Shown here piece after piece: positions 1 through 11,114 of a DNA stretch of 64,000 bases (position 1 is the stretch's first letter; each line of letters opens with the position of its first letter). The notes beneath the pieces are model-generated. The model was not told the DNA's origin. It searched no databases and was given only the letters and a program-made list of their open reading frames with translations. The translations under genes were made by a program, and so were the position numbers. This DNA comes from Lunularia cruciata (Eukaryota > Streptophyta > Marchantiopsida > Lunulariales > Lunulariaceae): the NCBI GenBank assembly GCA_948567375.1, contig OX419762.1:42265034-42329033 (forward strand). The letters are read 5' to 3'.

Positions 1-1480
1 CAATTTTAGGGAGGAGAGCACTATCATCATTAGAGGTTGTGTGAGCAACATCTGATGTAGAGGTTGGAGCCCCAAAAAAACTCCATTCACTATCGCATTG
101 TCATATTCATCTCAAGGACAACACCAACATGAATAAACAAAGTGTAGCATTAATTCCCTAATAGTTTGAGAAAAAGCTTCACTTGTGCAATACAACAAAC
201 CTCAAAACCAAGAATCAAATAGCAAAATAAATTTAAATAATTTATTGAAGATTTGAGCTTGATTGAAAGAAATTCCAAGAACAATGGCCATAAACACATG
301 TTTTGTCACAAAAGATTGGCCTAAATTCAAAGGTCATTGGCTCAATCTTTGGACACAAAAAATTCAAATTAAAGTTCTAGATTGAAGGAGTTTAGTACAT
401 TCAGTCTAGAACCAAAAAAAATCAATGTGTATAGCCAATGTTGCAACAATAGCAACATATAGAATCCCACACATGAATGTGGTAGGCACCATTGCTTGGG
501 ACAAGAAAGATGTTCATGCTCTATTTGCCATTTTGAGATTGATTTGAGAACATCTCATTTTGATAAGTCCCTAACTGAAAAATTGCACTTATTGCATGGC
601 AAGCATAAGAGCAAAGTTATGCTACCATAAACAACATCATTCAGATGCATCCACATGACAAGTCTATCACTCAAAATGAAGGTAATAGATAAAGTTACCC
701 ATCATGCAAATTTGATCCAAAAATGATTCCACCAACTATTAGAGCTAAACAAGATGTTGCAATCACCATAAAAAAATCAAGAGGAGATACTTATGTTAAT
801 ATGAAGTATGTCCTCCCAATACAATAATATCATTAACCTCGTGAAATATCACCCCGTAACAAATCTTTCAAAATATATTATGACAAGAAGAAACTGCATT
901 GAAGTGTTCAAGCACTCTTCACTACCAACACATGGACTTACAGACCTTGTCAAAGCTTCAAAAAATCTAAACACAATATAGACTTAAAAGATAGAAAAAA
1001 GCTCATAAAAAATCCCCATGTTTGCTATTTGCAATATGAAAATTATGGCAATTGTGCTTTAGATTGCCACTCCCATCCCAAGAAACTAATGGCTAATATT
1101 AATTTAGTCATTAATGACCAAGAAAATCCATAAAAAGAAGCAAACCTAGTCACAAAACCATATGTTTGTGATTACTATTTGCAAGTCATTTTTCTTATCA
1201 ACCAAACCAAAATAAAAGTTATAAGGACACATGATGGTAGTCAACACAAGAGCAATGCATCATCTTGTGTTTGATATTGCATCCATGACTGATTTTTGAC
1301 CACTTTACTATACAAGACCACTAACTCAATACTTCTTGGTGATGTAATATTTCTGCCAATTTGTGGCACAAGAGACATACAAGTGCACTTACATAATCAA
1401 TAGGTTCTTGTTCTAATGACCATGCAATGTGTTCCACTCTTTTAGAAGAACATATTCTTCACAAATGATATCAATCATAA
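1..1480 (+). pseudogene. copia gag-protease remnant
   Basis: Around 1237 a frame reads VVNTRAMHHLVFDIASMTDF. This resembles the copia aspartic protease site (D-T/S-G-A-x-H-H), with the catalytic D-T-G degraded to N-T-R. Around 1017-1070 a frame reads VCYLQYENYGNCALDC, which looks like a decayed CCHC knuckle with the second C and the GH spoiled. No open frame exceeds 60 codons. The protease assignment is moderately supported, the gag assignment weakly. Upstream of about 900 I see AT-rich sequence with no clear protein match. Confidence 0.4.
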
Positions 1481-1482
1481 AG

Positions 1483-3040
1483 GTGGCTACCTACTTATCA
1501 TAAACTAAACTTGCAAACTCTATTGCAAAGACATGGAACTTTCTTTCTCTTTTTGAAGAAAATTATGCCTACTTAGCACAGCAATACTCCTCTTATCTCT
1601 ACATGTAGAAGAAACTAGAATCACTAGAAACTTGCAAAAATTATGAATACTAGAAAGTCCAATATACAATTATTATCTTCTCATATTCTTATGAAGAGGA
1701 TTATAAGGAAAAAAAATTAATTTACACACTCCTCTCAAATAGTACAATGGTGTTCTGTACCTCACACCCACTCAAATCACCATGAACACTCTACAAGTAA
1801 AAAATGTCTAATGAATATTCTTGTGCCACACACCTCCAAGTCATACTTTTGTTGCCTTAAAATGATTCAAAAACAAAGTTGAAGAATCAAGAATCAAGAA
1901 TCAAGAATCAAGAATCAAGCTAAAATGTCAAGCTCACATAACATTAATCTCTACACATAGTAGTACCACCAAAGATAATGATATTATTTACCATCCTTCT
2001 ATCTCTTCCAATGCCACTATTATTTTTATACTATCATAAAGAAAAATATGGCTTCATGCAATCAGCATATGCAAGTTTACCCACCGGAGCAACTCAAACC
2101 TCAATTCTATTTGATTCTCTTTGTCTGTGTGCTTATTTTTATACTTTTATTTGCATGAGAAAATATAGGTTCATTTGAACATCTTGACCATCTAAGTCAC
2201 CCATGTTATGTCATGCTATAATATAGCATTACGTTCTACCATTTTTCTTTCATCTAAAGATTCAAACTACCCAATTCAGAGCACACAAGGAGAATGGTAG
2301 TCTAGGTCCAAAAGTAGCTAACAATTTTGGTCCATATATAATTAATTGCTGCCATGTAACCTAGGAATTACCCTGCTCTTTAACCTCAAAAATAATTGAA
2401 AATACACTTATCTTCCCCCTTCAATTAGATCAACTTTTAATTTCTCAAGAAATTAAAATTAAAATCAATATTGGATTATTCCTATTATTCCTCTACTTCT
2501 TTTTAAACAAAAAATTTATGTCTTTTCAATCATAATCATCAAGCACATTTATGGTATAGATGTCTCAACCCTCTTAGCCTTCATAAGTTAAAACAAATAA
2601 ATTCTCATGGTATAATATGGAGCACTAATATTCCCAAGATACCATTATATATGTGCTCCACTTGTATTCTCAAAAAGGCAAGCATGCATAAAATTCAATC
2701 AACATAGTACATCCCATGCCACCACTTCCTTATAAGAAATTTATTTGAGTGGAAGGATTCTTTTGAGTGTTTGACTATTTATGATCTTAGTAGATAACTA
2801 TTCTTAGTATGCAATGACTCATTTATTTTGCCATCAAAGAGATTGCTTCACAATCTTCAATTTCTTTCAATCCAAACTGGCCACAAGTTAAAAATCCTTC
2901 CATCACGTAGGTGAATATTTGTCCTTTGAATTTGACAACTACTTCAATAGGTACATGATTGAATGCTAATTAAATACAACATAAATGTCTTAGTTAAGTA
3001 GAGTTGCCAAATACAAGATTGTGCTCTATTTATTGCAGCA
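1483..3040. other. AT-rich stretch without recognisable gene
   Basis: About 1.56 kb between the copia protease and integrase remnants. The only long frame (1978-2178) has no recognisable motif. The stretch contains a small 7-bp tandem repeat (1883-1917). It may be an unidentified insertion or decayed copia integrase. Confidence 0.4.
1883..1917. repeat. 7-bp tandem repeat (AGAATCA)5
   Basis: Five uninterrupted copies of AGAATCA, followed by AGC. A simple microsatellite in the non-coding part of the copia fossil. Confidence 0.9.
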
Positions 3041-3049
3041 TGTTGTATG

Positions 3050-3330
3050 TTATATGAAGCAAAATTAGCTAAAACTCTTTGAGTGAAGCCATTACTTCTG
3101 CAACCTATCTTCTAATCCAATCTCCAACCAAGGCCACACCACAATCTACTTCACTTTTGGATTATGGCATAATTGTAAACCAAACCTTTCTTATCTTTGT
3201 ATATTTGGGTGTAAGGCATATGCAGAAAAGTTGGATGAAGTTCATGGAAAATTAGATGATAGGTCTCATGAGAGTATCCTCTTGGGATATAGCACACCTA
3301 GTAAAGCTTATAAATTAATATATTCAACAC
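3050..3330 (+). pseudogene. copia integrase C-terminal remnant
   Basis: A frame reads KPNLSYLCIFGCKAYAEKL and continues to SILLGYSTPSKAYKL. These are the conserved copia signatures 'KP...HLRVFGC.AY' and 'x-F-L-G-Y-S...KAY', which mark the end of the integrase core before the RT. The preceding part matches the 'A.YL.NR.P' region only loosely. The frame breaks at about 3320, followed by a non-catalytic linker open to about 3560. Confidence 0.65.
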
Positions 3331-4389
3331 AACTTCACCTTCTTGTTTGAGGAGGATTCTCCTCCCCCTTCACAATATCCCTTTTCCAAAATAATCCCTT
3401 CTCCTATCAACACCATAAGTGGTAAAGCCTTTCAATGTACTCCCAATATGAAAACACTTGTGTTTGCATCTTCTACCCAAGCTCAATCATACCTTATTGG
3501 ACTTTGGGCTTTACAGTCCCAACAAATTCAGTTGGTCCTTCTTTATAACTCCCTCAACTAGTGGTATATGGTAAACATCTAGTTATACCACCACAAGTCT
3601 CCTTTATTGATGTTATTCCATAATTTCCAATTATTGATGAAGAAGACTACCACTCTACTACCAACTCTATTTATATTTCTTCCCCACCATCTAGTCTAGG
3701 AGGCTGTATTGATCTCATCTCTGGACTTCATCTTATGTCTTGCCTTGAGCAATATTCTTTAACATCTCTTGGCAATCTTCTTTGTTTACCCAATGATTTA
3801 CATCCATAAGAGATTCATTATGGAACATCTGTAACTCATTCTAACATTGTACTTCTAGCACCTTGGCTATGTAAGATGATGATATTCAATTTAAGGAGTA
3901 GTATTCATCTCCTTTCCATCAAGTTTTACATACACATAATAATTATCTTGGATTAACAGAGATGTCCTTCCACAACATGCCCTTGAACAAAATTATGACC
4001 CTGAGTCCACAAGGAGACACAATAAACATGCTCGTGTCCAGGTTCATTTGTTACAATGAGAGGTCCTACAGGAGGTTAATATTGAGTTTTAAGGGGGGGG
4101 GGATTTCCATCCTACTTCCTTGATTGTTCTTCTTCACCATCCACATATGCTTTGACCATGCATTCACCATAGACAGATTCTTGGTAAGATGCTATTGAAG
4201 ATGAACTTAATTCCCATGAAATCAATGGCACATGGAGATTCTCTCATCTTACTTCATTATAGACCTATTATTTATAAATGACAAACCTAAACTCAAACCG
4301 GATGGATACATTAATTATTTTAAAATATGACTAGTGAAAGAAGGCTCTACTCAACAATGTGGCATTGATTATATTCATAATTTCTCTAG

Positions 4390-4686
4390 TTGTATTTATT
4401 CAATAATGTAGGCTCATTTTGGCTATAGTAGTAAAATATATTTCATCTATCAAGTGGGTGTTAAAACTACCTTCCTCAATGGCCTCTTTAATAAGGAAAT
4501 TTATATGATAATTCCGAAAGGAGTGTTCCTTCCTCAACAAGGTGGTTGGCCATCTCCAAAAGACCCTTTATTGTCTCAAGCAATCTCTTCATGGAGAGTA
4601 TAAGGTTATTGACTCTTCTCTATATTCAATAAGCTTCACCAACTCAAAGGTTTATGGCAACATCTTCTACTTTCATCAAGAATCTA
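4390..4686 (+). pseudogene. copia reverse transcriptase fragment
   Basis: A frame near 4455 reads QVGVKTTFLNGLFNKEIYM, matching the invariant copia RT block 'Q-M-D-V-K-T-A-F-L-N-G-x-L-x-E-E-I-Y-M'. Around 4555 the sequence gives LQKTLYCLKQS, matching 'L-x-K-S-L-Y-G-L-K-Q'. The catalytic Asp of the first block is changed to Gly. The fragment is cut at 4686 by the family A LTR, so the YVDD block and RNase H are missing here. Confidence 0.75.
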
Positions 4687-4788
4687 TGTAAAGACCAAGA
4701 TAGAAGAGAGAAATAGGAGAATGGAAGATCACATTGGGACACTTGAGTGTGGGAAACTCCAAATACCTAGCAAAAGCTTTGGCTTTGG

Positions 4789-4796
4789 TATTTATA
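4789..4796 (-). promoter_or_regulatory. TATA box of A1 LTR
   Basis: TATAAATA on the minus strand, at the same LTR position in A1, A2 and A5. It lies downstream of the GAAGCTTC-rich block, as expected for a U3 promoter. Confidence 0.6.
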
Positions 4797-5010
4797 AGGA
4801 GCATACAAGGCTCTTGAGAAGCTTCTCAAGAAGCTTCCTTGAGCTGCTTTCTTGGAGTGCAAGCCAAGTTAACCAAGAAGCTTCTCAAGAAACTTTTTTC
4901 TAGAAGCCGTCCACTTGGCATGCACGTTAAGCTAGTTCAAAGCTTTTAGAAGCTACCTACTTGGGGTACCTAAGCTACAAGGGAAGCTTCACAAGAAGCT
5001 TTTAAGATAC

Positions 5011-5023
5011 TTCTAGAATTTTC
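5011..5023. promoter_or_regulatory. Heat-shock-element-like triplet in A1 LTR
   Basis: TTCtaGAAttTTC is three perfectly phased, alternating GAA/TTC modules with 2-bp spacing, the consensus of a plant heat-shock element. A5 has the equivalent element at 60561-60573. Function is inferred from the motif only. Confidence 0.5.
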
Positions 5024-5094
5024 TAGGCTAATTTAGCCTCTTTGCTACTTTGTTAGCCCTAACTAAATTTGTCATTAAACCCCATGTTGTTACA

Positions 5095-6530
5095 TATTCC
5101 CCCACCGCTAATTGGTGACATCCTTGTTACCATTGAAGCTTTAGACTCCTGGATGGCCATTTATACATTCTAGAGATGAGAAAGAGGTTCCCATGTAGCA
5201 TCATGCAAGGGATACCCTTTCCAAAGGACCTTGTACTCCATATGTTGTTGGTGGCCTCGTTGAATATGGCAACATGCAAGGATACAATCAACTTCATACT
5301 CCTCATGATCATTAATAGGGATGGGAGGAGGAGGAGGTTGGACACAACAGGAAAAAGAAGATGGGTTAGGAACAAAGGGTTTCAACTTAGAATGTGAAAG
5401 ATAGGGTAGATGCACATGTGACAAGGCAAGTTGATAAGCAACATGAGAGAAGATTTGGGTGACATCAAAAGGTCCTATCCAATTAGGGTTGAGTTTATGA
5501 ACTTGGGTATTAAGTGGGAGGGGTAGGTTACTAGAGGAGAGCGTAACCTTATCACAAACATGAAAGGTGAGAGCATGATGATGGTGGTCTGCATATTGTT
5601 TCTGCCAATTTTGAGCAATAAGGAGATGAGATTTGGCTTGTTGGAAGGATTGGGATATAGTGGTCAAGAAGGTAGAAGTATGAGGGACATGAGATCAAGG
5701 AGAAGCAAGAAAGGAATCTAGAATAAGTGGATATTAGCCAAAATTGAGGAAGAAAGGAGAGAATTTAGTGCTTGCTTGTTTGGAATTATTATATGCAAAC
5801 TCCGTAGTTGCAAGACATTCATCCCAATTGGTATGGTGGATGTTGACAAAGGCAAGAAGTATATCCTCCAAGGTGCAATTTGCACATTTAGTTTTCCCAT
5901 CAGTTTGAGGATGATAGGCCATGGACAAAGCAAGCTTGGTACCAAGTATCTAGAAGAATGCTTGCCAAAATTTCCCAATGAATCAAGGATCATGGTCAAA
6001 GATTAGTACACTTGGCATCCCATGATGCTTGAAAATAATGTCAAAGTAGATATGCGCCAATGTTGAGCATCCATGATATCAAAGGTTGCTGAATAAACTT
6101 GTTCAAAAACACCATGATTGATGTGTGACCTTAAAGGTAAGGACGTGATGAGATCCAACCTCACATGTTCCCATCGAGTAGATGGAATGGTGAGTGGTTG
6201 AAGGAATCCACTCAATTTTTGGTTATTGGCCTTGTTGCATTAGCAGCTCTTAAACAATTTGAAAAACTCTCAAATATCTTGTGTTATGTTGGGCCATCAC
6301 CATTGGCATTGGAGAGTACCCAAGGTCTTGTCTACACCCATGTGACCAACAATCTATAAGTCATGGGTTTCTTGGAGATGCACAAGTCAAAGATCACCTT
6401 TGGCTGGAACATAAATCCATTTCTCATAGAATAGAAGGACTTTCTTGAAGGAGAAGGTGTTGTACTCCTTGTCTCATGCTACAAGATAACCTTATACCAT
6501 CTTAAAGAAAGGATCTTGTTGTATTGGGGA
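5095..6530 (-). pseudogene. A1 integrase and chromodomain
   Basis: The longest open part, 5170-5667 (165 aa), covers the integrase C-terminal region and a chromodomain (EYEVDCILACCHIQRG ... EYKVLWKGYPLHDATWEPL). The catalytic core lies in broken frames between 5700 and 6250, with DLITSLP readable near 6140. Chromodomains at the integrase C-terminus define chromoviruses and are known to guide insertion toward modified histones. The frame continues through the polypurine tract toward the LTR, as in A5. Stops and frameshifts make this copy inactive. Confidence 0.85.
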
Positions 6531-6806
6531 AAAGCCAATCCATTAAATTCTTGTACTTTTATAGCATCCTTTGGAGTAAGAAAATTAGTGATGGCCTTGA
6601 TTTTCTCCTCTTCTATCATGATCCCCTCTGATGAGATCTTATGACCCAAGAAGGTAACTTCTTTCTACCAAAAGGCACACTTCAACTTCTTGTAGTAAAA
6701 CTTCCATTATCGTAGTTGTCTTAGGACTTCTCCACACATGATTTGCATGTTCTACCTTTGTCTTGACATAGATTAAAATGTCATCCAAGAACACCACTAT
6801 GTATTA

Positions 6807-7493
6807 TGAGCCAGCCTGTCTCTCACTCAAGATGAACCTCTGATGGCTATTATGGTAGCATACCATGGACTAAGAAGGCAAGGAACCCGAACTCCATCAT
6901 ACTCCTCCAAGGCTAACACTCCAAGACTCAAGACATTGCTCACTAGAGAACTCAATGAGAGAGAGAGATAGTTGCAAATGAAAGGATGATGAGTATCTCC
7001 TCATCCCTTGTTTATATACTTGTGAAATAGTTACATACCAAAGTTACTAATTACCATAGTAACTCAAGTTACTAGACTAAAAGTCAAGTAAAGTCAAAAA
7101 GTAGAAAGGAATATCCATTCACATGGGCATATTCCCCTAAGCATGTGGTCTTATCTTGACCCAACCACTAAGTCAAGGATTCCTTCACATGGGCTATCCT
7201 TGGACTAAAGAAGAATCCAAAACAAAAAGGCTTACGGGCCCAAGAGTTCTCAACTCTTTCCTCCAAATACCTAGGAATAATACCAAGTCAACACACTAAA
7301 ATCCAAAATAGTGGTGCTCATCTTTTCTACTTCCTCTAAAGTAAGGTCCCCTCTATCTTAGCTATGACTAACTTTAGCTAACCATGACTAATATAGAACT
7401 ATCCTTTATCTCTATATAAATAATATCTCTTAAATATTTGTAATACCAAGCTAAATATCACAATACCACATACATGCACAAATGGGTGTTATA
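6807..7493 (-). mobile_element. Solo LTR, family E, inside A1 RT
   Basis: A 687-bp segment homologous end to end with 24823-25511 in the opposite orientation. It starts TATAACACCC and ends near GGCTCA(T) when read on the minus strand. It interrupts A1 RT exactly where the A2 and A5 copies are continuous (ATGTAT/CAATCC). Flanks GTATT (left) and GTACC (right) are near-matching, as for a decayed target duplication. No internal domain or second LTR is present, so it is a solo LTR. Confidence 0.75.
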
Positions 7494-8098
7494 GTACCAA
7501 TCCAATAGTCCATCCAACACCCTGCATCTGATCCATGAAGATTGTTGGAGCATTAGTGAGCCCAAAGGTAGAACTCTCTATTCAAAACGCACATACCTTG
7601 TACAAAAGGTAATCTTTTGCACAACTCCTATCAATGGGGATTTGCCAATAGCCATTGCAAAGATCCAACTTGGAGACGTATCATGCTCCACTCAATTGAT
7701 CAAGCAAGTCATCAATTCAAGGCAAGGGATATGCATTGTTTACTATTGTTTATTGAGCCCAATAAAAAAATAAAGTCCTCCATCCTTCTTTGGAATGAAT
7801 AGTACTGGTGCTCCCCAAGGAGATGTACAATGTAGTATAAAATCCTTCTCCAACAACTCCATAAGGGTTGTTTGCAACTCCTCCAATAGAGCCGATAGAT
7901 TGATCTACTCATTGGAGTACTCCCTAGCAATAACTCAATCTTGAAGGGCATACCACGATCAAAAATTAATCTCTTTGGCATTTCATCCAAAAACATATCT
8001 AAAACCTCCTAGATTATTTGATCAACCATTGCTTGATGAGGTTTTTGATCCTCCTTAGATCCTTTGTGCAAAATATGTTTGATCTACACCGCAAAAAT

Positions 8099-8218
8099 AG
8101 ATTTATCTTCTTCTAAGGCTTGCTCTATGGCTGCTTCATTGACAAATTTCCCATCTTGGGACTCATCTTCCTCCAAAGCTTGCTCTATGGTTTCCTTCCT
8201 AACAAAATTCCTATCTTG
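8099..8218 (-). repeat. 60-bp coding tandem repeat, 2 units (A1)
   Basis: Two units of the family A linker repeat, which encodes a ~20-residue motif of the type DES..GKFV...A.EQA. Aplus, A2 and A5 carry three units at the homologous place. Confidence 0.75.
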
Positions 8219-8456
8219 AGACTAACTATCTTAGGTGTCTTACTCAAAGGTGCTAGACAACCTAAATGCAATTTTCTACTTTGGTGTTGTACTCAAATTT
8301 ATCATCAATTCAAATAAAATTGAACCTTATGACATTCAAGCCAAGGTAGACCTAAAATGACATCATAATATACAGGTGCCACTACAAACCTCATACACTC
8401 CAAATATTCTTTTCCAATCTTGAAAGTAACATGATGCAAGGTATGGAATGAAGAAC

Positions 8457-8811
8457 TATAAAAGACCAAGACCAAGGAGAGAAATAGGAGAATGGAAGCT
8501 CACATTGTGACACTTGAATGAAGGAAACTATGAATACTTAGCATGAGCTTTGACTTTGGTATTTATAAGGAGCATATAATGCTATTGGGAAGCTTCTCAA
8601 GAAGCTTCCTTCTAGAAGTCATCTACTTGGCTTGTAAGCTAAGCTAGTTGGAAGCTTCTAGAAGCTACTTACTTGGGGTGCAAGCTAAGCTAGCTGAGAA
8701 GCTCCACAAGAAGCTTTCTAGATACTTATGGAATATTCAAGGCTAATTTATTGTATTTTCTACTACATTAGCCCTAATTAACTTTTTTTTATTAAACTCC
8801 ACATTGTTATA
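8457..8811 (-). repeat. A2 3' LTR
   Basis: 355-bp copy of the family A LTR with mutated termini (TATAAAAG at the left edge, GTTATA at the right). It is shorter than the other A LTRs, so it carries internal deletions. A polypurine tract follows at 8812 (TATTCCCCC). The LTR sits inside the protease region of A1; the left flank 8452-8456 (AGAAC) is the candidate target duplication. Confidence 0.85.
8560..8567 (-). promoter_or_regulatory. TATA box of A2 LTR
   Basis: TATAAATA on the minus strand at the position conserved with A1 and A5. Confidence 0.55.
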
Positions 8812-8887
8812 TATTCCCCCACCGCTAGTTGGTGATGTACTTGTCGCCATTGAAGCTTCAAACTCCTAGATGGCCATTTGTGCATTT
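8812..8887 (-). pseudogene. A2 extreme 3' internal sequence, before the Aplus insertion
   Basis: Polypurine tract plus the last codons of pol, ending GTGCATTT. The sequence resumes after the plus-strand element at 14518 (ATTTTGGAGATG). The equivalent A5 sequence around 60711 is uninterrupted. Confidence 0.85.
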
Positions 8888-9301
8888 TGTAACAATATGG
8901 AGTTTAACGACAAAGTTAGTCGGGCTCACAAAGTAGCACACAAGACAAATTAGCCTAGAATATTCCAAATGCATCTAGGAAGCTTCTTGGGAAGCTTCTT
9001 GGCTAGCTTAACTTACATCTCAAGTAAGTAGCTTCTAGAAGAAAGCTTCTAGAAGTTTCCAACTAGCTTAGCTTGCATGCCAAATATGTAACTTCTAGAA
9101 GGAAGCTTCCTAGTTAACTTGGCTTGCACTCTAAGAAAGCGGCTTGAGGAAGCTTCTTGAGAAGCTTCTCAAGGGCCTTGTATGCTACCTATAGATACCA
9201 AAGCCAAAGCTCATGCTAGGCATTCGGAATTTTCCCTCATTCAAGTGTCCCAATGTGAGTTTCCATTCTCCTATTTCTCTCCTCAAATTTGGTCTTTTAC
9301 A
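8888..9301 (+). repeat. Aplus 5' LTR
   Basis: 414 bp, from TGTAACAATATGG to CTTTTACA, followed at once by the primer site. It contains GAAGCTTC modules and, near 9190, a TATAGATA that stands where other copies have TATAAATA. Confidence 0.93.
9033..9059. promoter_or_regulatory. Heat-shock-element-like cluster in Aplus 5' LTR
   Basis: TTCtaGAA at 9033-9040 is followed by TTCtaGAAgtTTC at 9047-9059, the latter a perfect three-module alternating GAA/TTC array. Confidence 0.5.
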
Positions 9302-9302
9302 T

Positions 9303-9314
9303 TGGTATCAAAGC
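9303..9314 (+). other. Primer binding site (initiator Met tRNA type)
   Basis: TGGTATCAAAGC is one mismatch from TGGTATCAGAGC, the common plant site complementary to the 3' end of initiator Met tRNA. It starts one base after the 5' LTR ends. Confidence 0.85.
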
Positions 9315-9572
9315 AAGAATGGGATGGATGGAATTTATGGATCACCAAATCCACTTCCACCAAACCATTGGGATTTTCATATCCAAATACTACCCAAGCA
9401 TTGTTTCACACAATTCATCACCTTGCACTTTGGACAAGATTTTTTGCATATAATCACTATATCTGAGAAACCCTTGGTGCTTTTGGTTGTAACTTATGGA
9501 GAACGGTGGACATGTTGTTTCTATGTGGTCATAAATTAGATAGATTGGGAGTGGTGTTATAGAGTAGCAACC

Positions 9573-10490
9573 ATGGCGGCAATACCTAATGTTATCCTTG
9601 CTATGCAGCAACAAATCAAGCACCTTACTCGATTGTTGGATGAACAAGATCTTTGATGAGAGTGGTGGAGAGAGTACCAATTCGAGAAGGAGAAGATCAG
9701 ATCAGATTCACTAAACCCAAGGTATTTGAAGGTAAGAATCTTTTGGGTGCAATGGAGAATTTTGTGTTTGATTGTGAATGTTATTTTGAAGCTACCAATC
9801 TACAAGATGAGCAAAAATAGATTCTCTTGGCTTCTAGCCAATTGGATGGAGTAGCAAAGCTATGGTGGAGATTCCAAGTGGAGCGAGTAGAACGACAAAT
9901 TGTTGCACCAATCTTGATATGGGCAGAATTCAAGAGCACAATAATTAGTTGGTTCCAAGCTATAAATGTCACACGAGCTGCACGGGATAAGTTGGCAGAG
10001 TTGAAACAAATTGGCTCTGTAAGAAGTTACATCATGCAGTTCCAAACACCATCATGTAAATTCTAGATATATTGGAAGGTGAAGCTCTGGATGAATTTGT
10101 AAGGGGCTTGAAGGTGAGAACCAAATTAGAGGTAACCATGCAAGAGCCACAACACTTGGAGGAAGCTATGCGGTTGGCCAAATGTTTTGATTCCTTGGTG
10201 GCAACAACTTGGTCTCGACCTTGACCTCCATAAAGCCTACAAATACACTACACACAAGTGGAGGAGCCAACACCCATGGAGATTGATGCCATTCAACAAA
10301 GACCACTTGACATAGCAGATAGAGAGGAACTACAACAAAATGGTGATTGTTTTTATTGTTGCCAATTGGGGCATCGCATTGCTAAATGTCCACTCAAGAA
10401 TGAACAACCTCAACAAGTTGCCCAAGTGGAGGTTGTGGAGCGGAATGATCAAGGAAACAAGGAATCCTAGTAGGAGATTTCAAGCTGCCT
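9573..10490 (+). pseudogene. Aplus gag
   Basis: The probable start is the ATG at 9573. The capsid-like part is open at 9827-10066 (KLWWRF, then TIISWFQ, then KLAELKQ), which are retrotransposon gag signatures. The nucleocapsid part is open at 10258-10470 and holds an intact CCHC knuckle, CFYCCQLGHRIAKC (C-x2-C-x4-H-x4-C). Stops in the first part and a frameshift near 10060 break the frame. Family role: the virus-like particle shell and RNA binding. Confidence 0.85.
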
Positions 10491-10935
10491 ATTAGGAGCT
10501 TGATTAGTTCCAATGGGATTGAAGGCTCGACCTATGCAAGTTTGCTTCACTTGCAAGGTATGATATCTAATCGGGGTTGTAGGATTTTGGTTGATTCTAG
10601 AAGTTCAAAGAATTACATGTCTATGCAAGTAGCAAAAGTATTGGGTATTCCTATCAAGCTTGTGATTGGAAGTAGTTTGATGATGGCGGATGGTAGAAAG
10701 GGTTCTGCATTCTGCACCTTGCATCCTATTACCTTCAAGATTGAGAAGGAGTATTTGGAGTGTATGAGGTTTGTAGTGGCACGTATACACTATGATATCA
10801 TTCTAGGTTTACCTTAGCTTGAACGTCATAAGGTTCAATTTGATTGGACCTGATGCAAAATTCAAGTACAACACCAAGGTAGGAATTTCCGATTAGGTTG
10901 TTTGGCACCTCTGAGTAAGACACCTAAGAATAGTC
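10491..10935 (+). pseudogene. Aplus protease
   Basis: 10500-10817 is open and reads as a retropepsin. The catalytic D-S-G is altered to D-S-R (LVDSRSSKNYMS), and IILGLP marks the conserved C-terminal turn. The Gly to Arg change would inactivate the enzyme. A TAG follows LP, where A5 has Trp. Confidence 0.8.
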
Positions 10936-11114
10936 AGTCCCAAGATGGGAAGTTTGTTGAGAGGTAGCCATAGAGCAAACCTTGAAGGAAGTGGAGTCCC
11001 AAGATGGGAAGTTTGCCAAGAAGGCAACCATAGAGCAAGCTTGGAAGAGAGATGAGTCCCTAGAAGGGAAGTTTGTTAGTAAAGCAGCCATAGAGCAAGC
11101 TTTGGAGGAAGATA
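10936..11114 (+). repeat. 60-bp coding tandem repeat, 3 units (Aplus)
   Basis: AGTCCC anchors fall at 10936, 10995, 11055 and (as AGTCTG) 11115, so units are 59-60 bp. Each encodes about 20 residues with the pattern ES.DGKF...A.EQA. The array sits between protease and RT. Confidence 0.85.

Larger units (their letters stand above)
1..4686 (+). mobile_element. Degenerate Ty1/copia retrotransposon, 5' LTR outside window
   Basis: Three blocks in copia order lie on the plus strand: a protease-like stretch near 1237-1340, an integrase C-terminal stretch near 3050-3330, and an RT stretch near 4390-4650. All carry stops and frameshifts. The right edge is sharp, because the family A LTR starts at 4687 with TGTAAAG in the middle of the copia RT. 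About 1.5 kb without recognisable coding (1483-3040) separates protease and integrase and may be a further insertion. The rest of this copia element may reappear at 24501, where a plus-strand copia 3' end is found. Confidence 0.7.
4687..5094 (-). repeat. A1 3' LTR (family A chromovirus)
   Basis: This 408-bp LTR reads on the minus strand from TGTAACAACATGG to CTTTACA. It is homologous to the LTRs at 8457, 8888, 14104 and 60234. On its inner (right) side is the polypurine tract, seen as TATTCCCCCACC on the plus strand. The left flank 4682-4686 (ATCTA) is the candidate target duplication; the partner is not visible. The LTR holds repeated GAAGCTTC modules and a TATA box. Confidence 0.9.
6531..8456 (-). 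pseudogene. A1 RT, PR-RT linker and protease remnant, split by an E solo LTR
   Basis: At about 6530 the integrase-side sequence joins directly to RT. Relative to A5 about 620 bp carrying RNase H is missing. RT sequence occupies 6531-6806 and 7494-7980, separated by the E LTR. The linker (about 7980-8218) carries two 60-bp repeat units, where other copies carry three. Protease remnants run to 8456, where the A2 LTR interrupts at the conserved 'gcaaggtatggaatg' stretch. Gag and the 5' LTR of A1 are absent. Confidence 0.8.

Noticed and set aside
4093-4102. G-run as a polypurine tract and LTR start
   Set aside because: AAGGGGGGGGGG is followed by ATTTCC, not TG, and copia RT continues downstream, so no LTR begins there.
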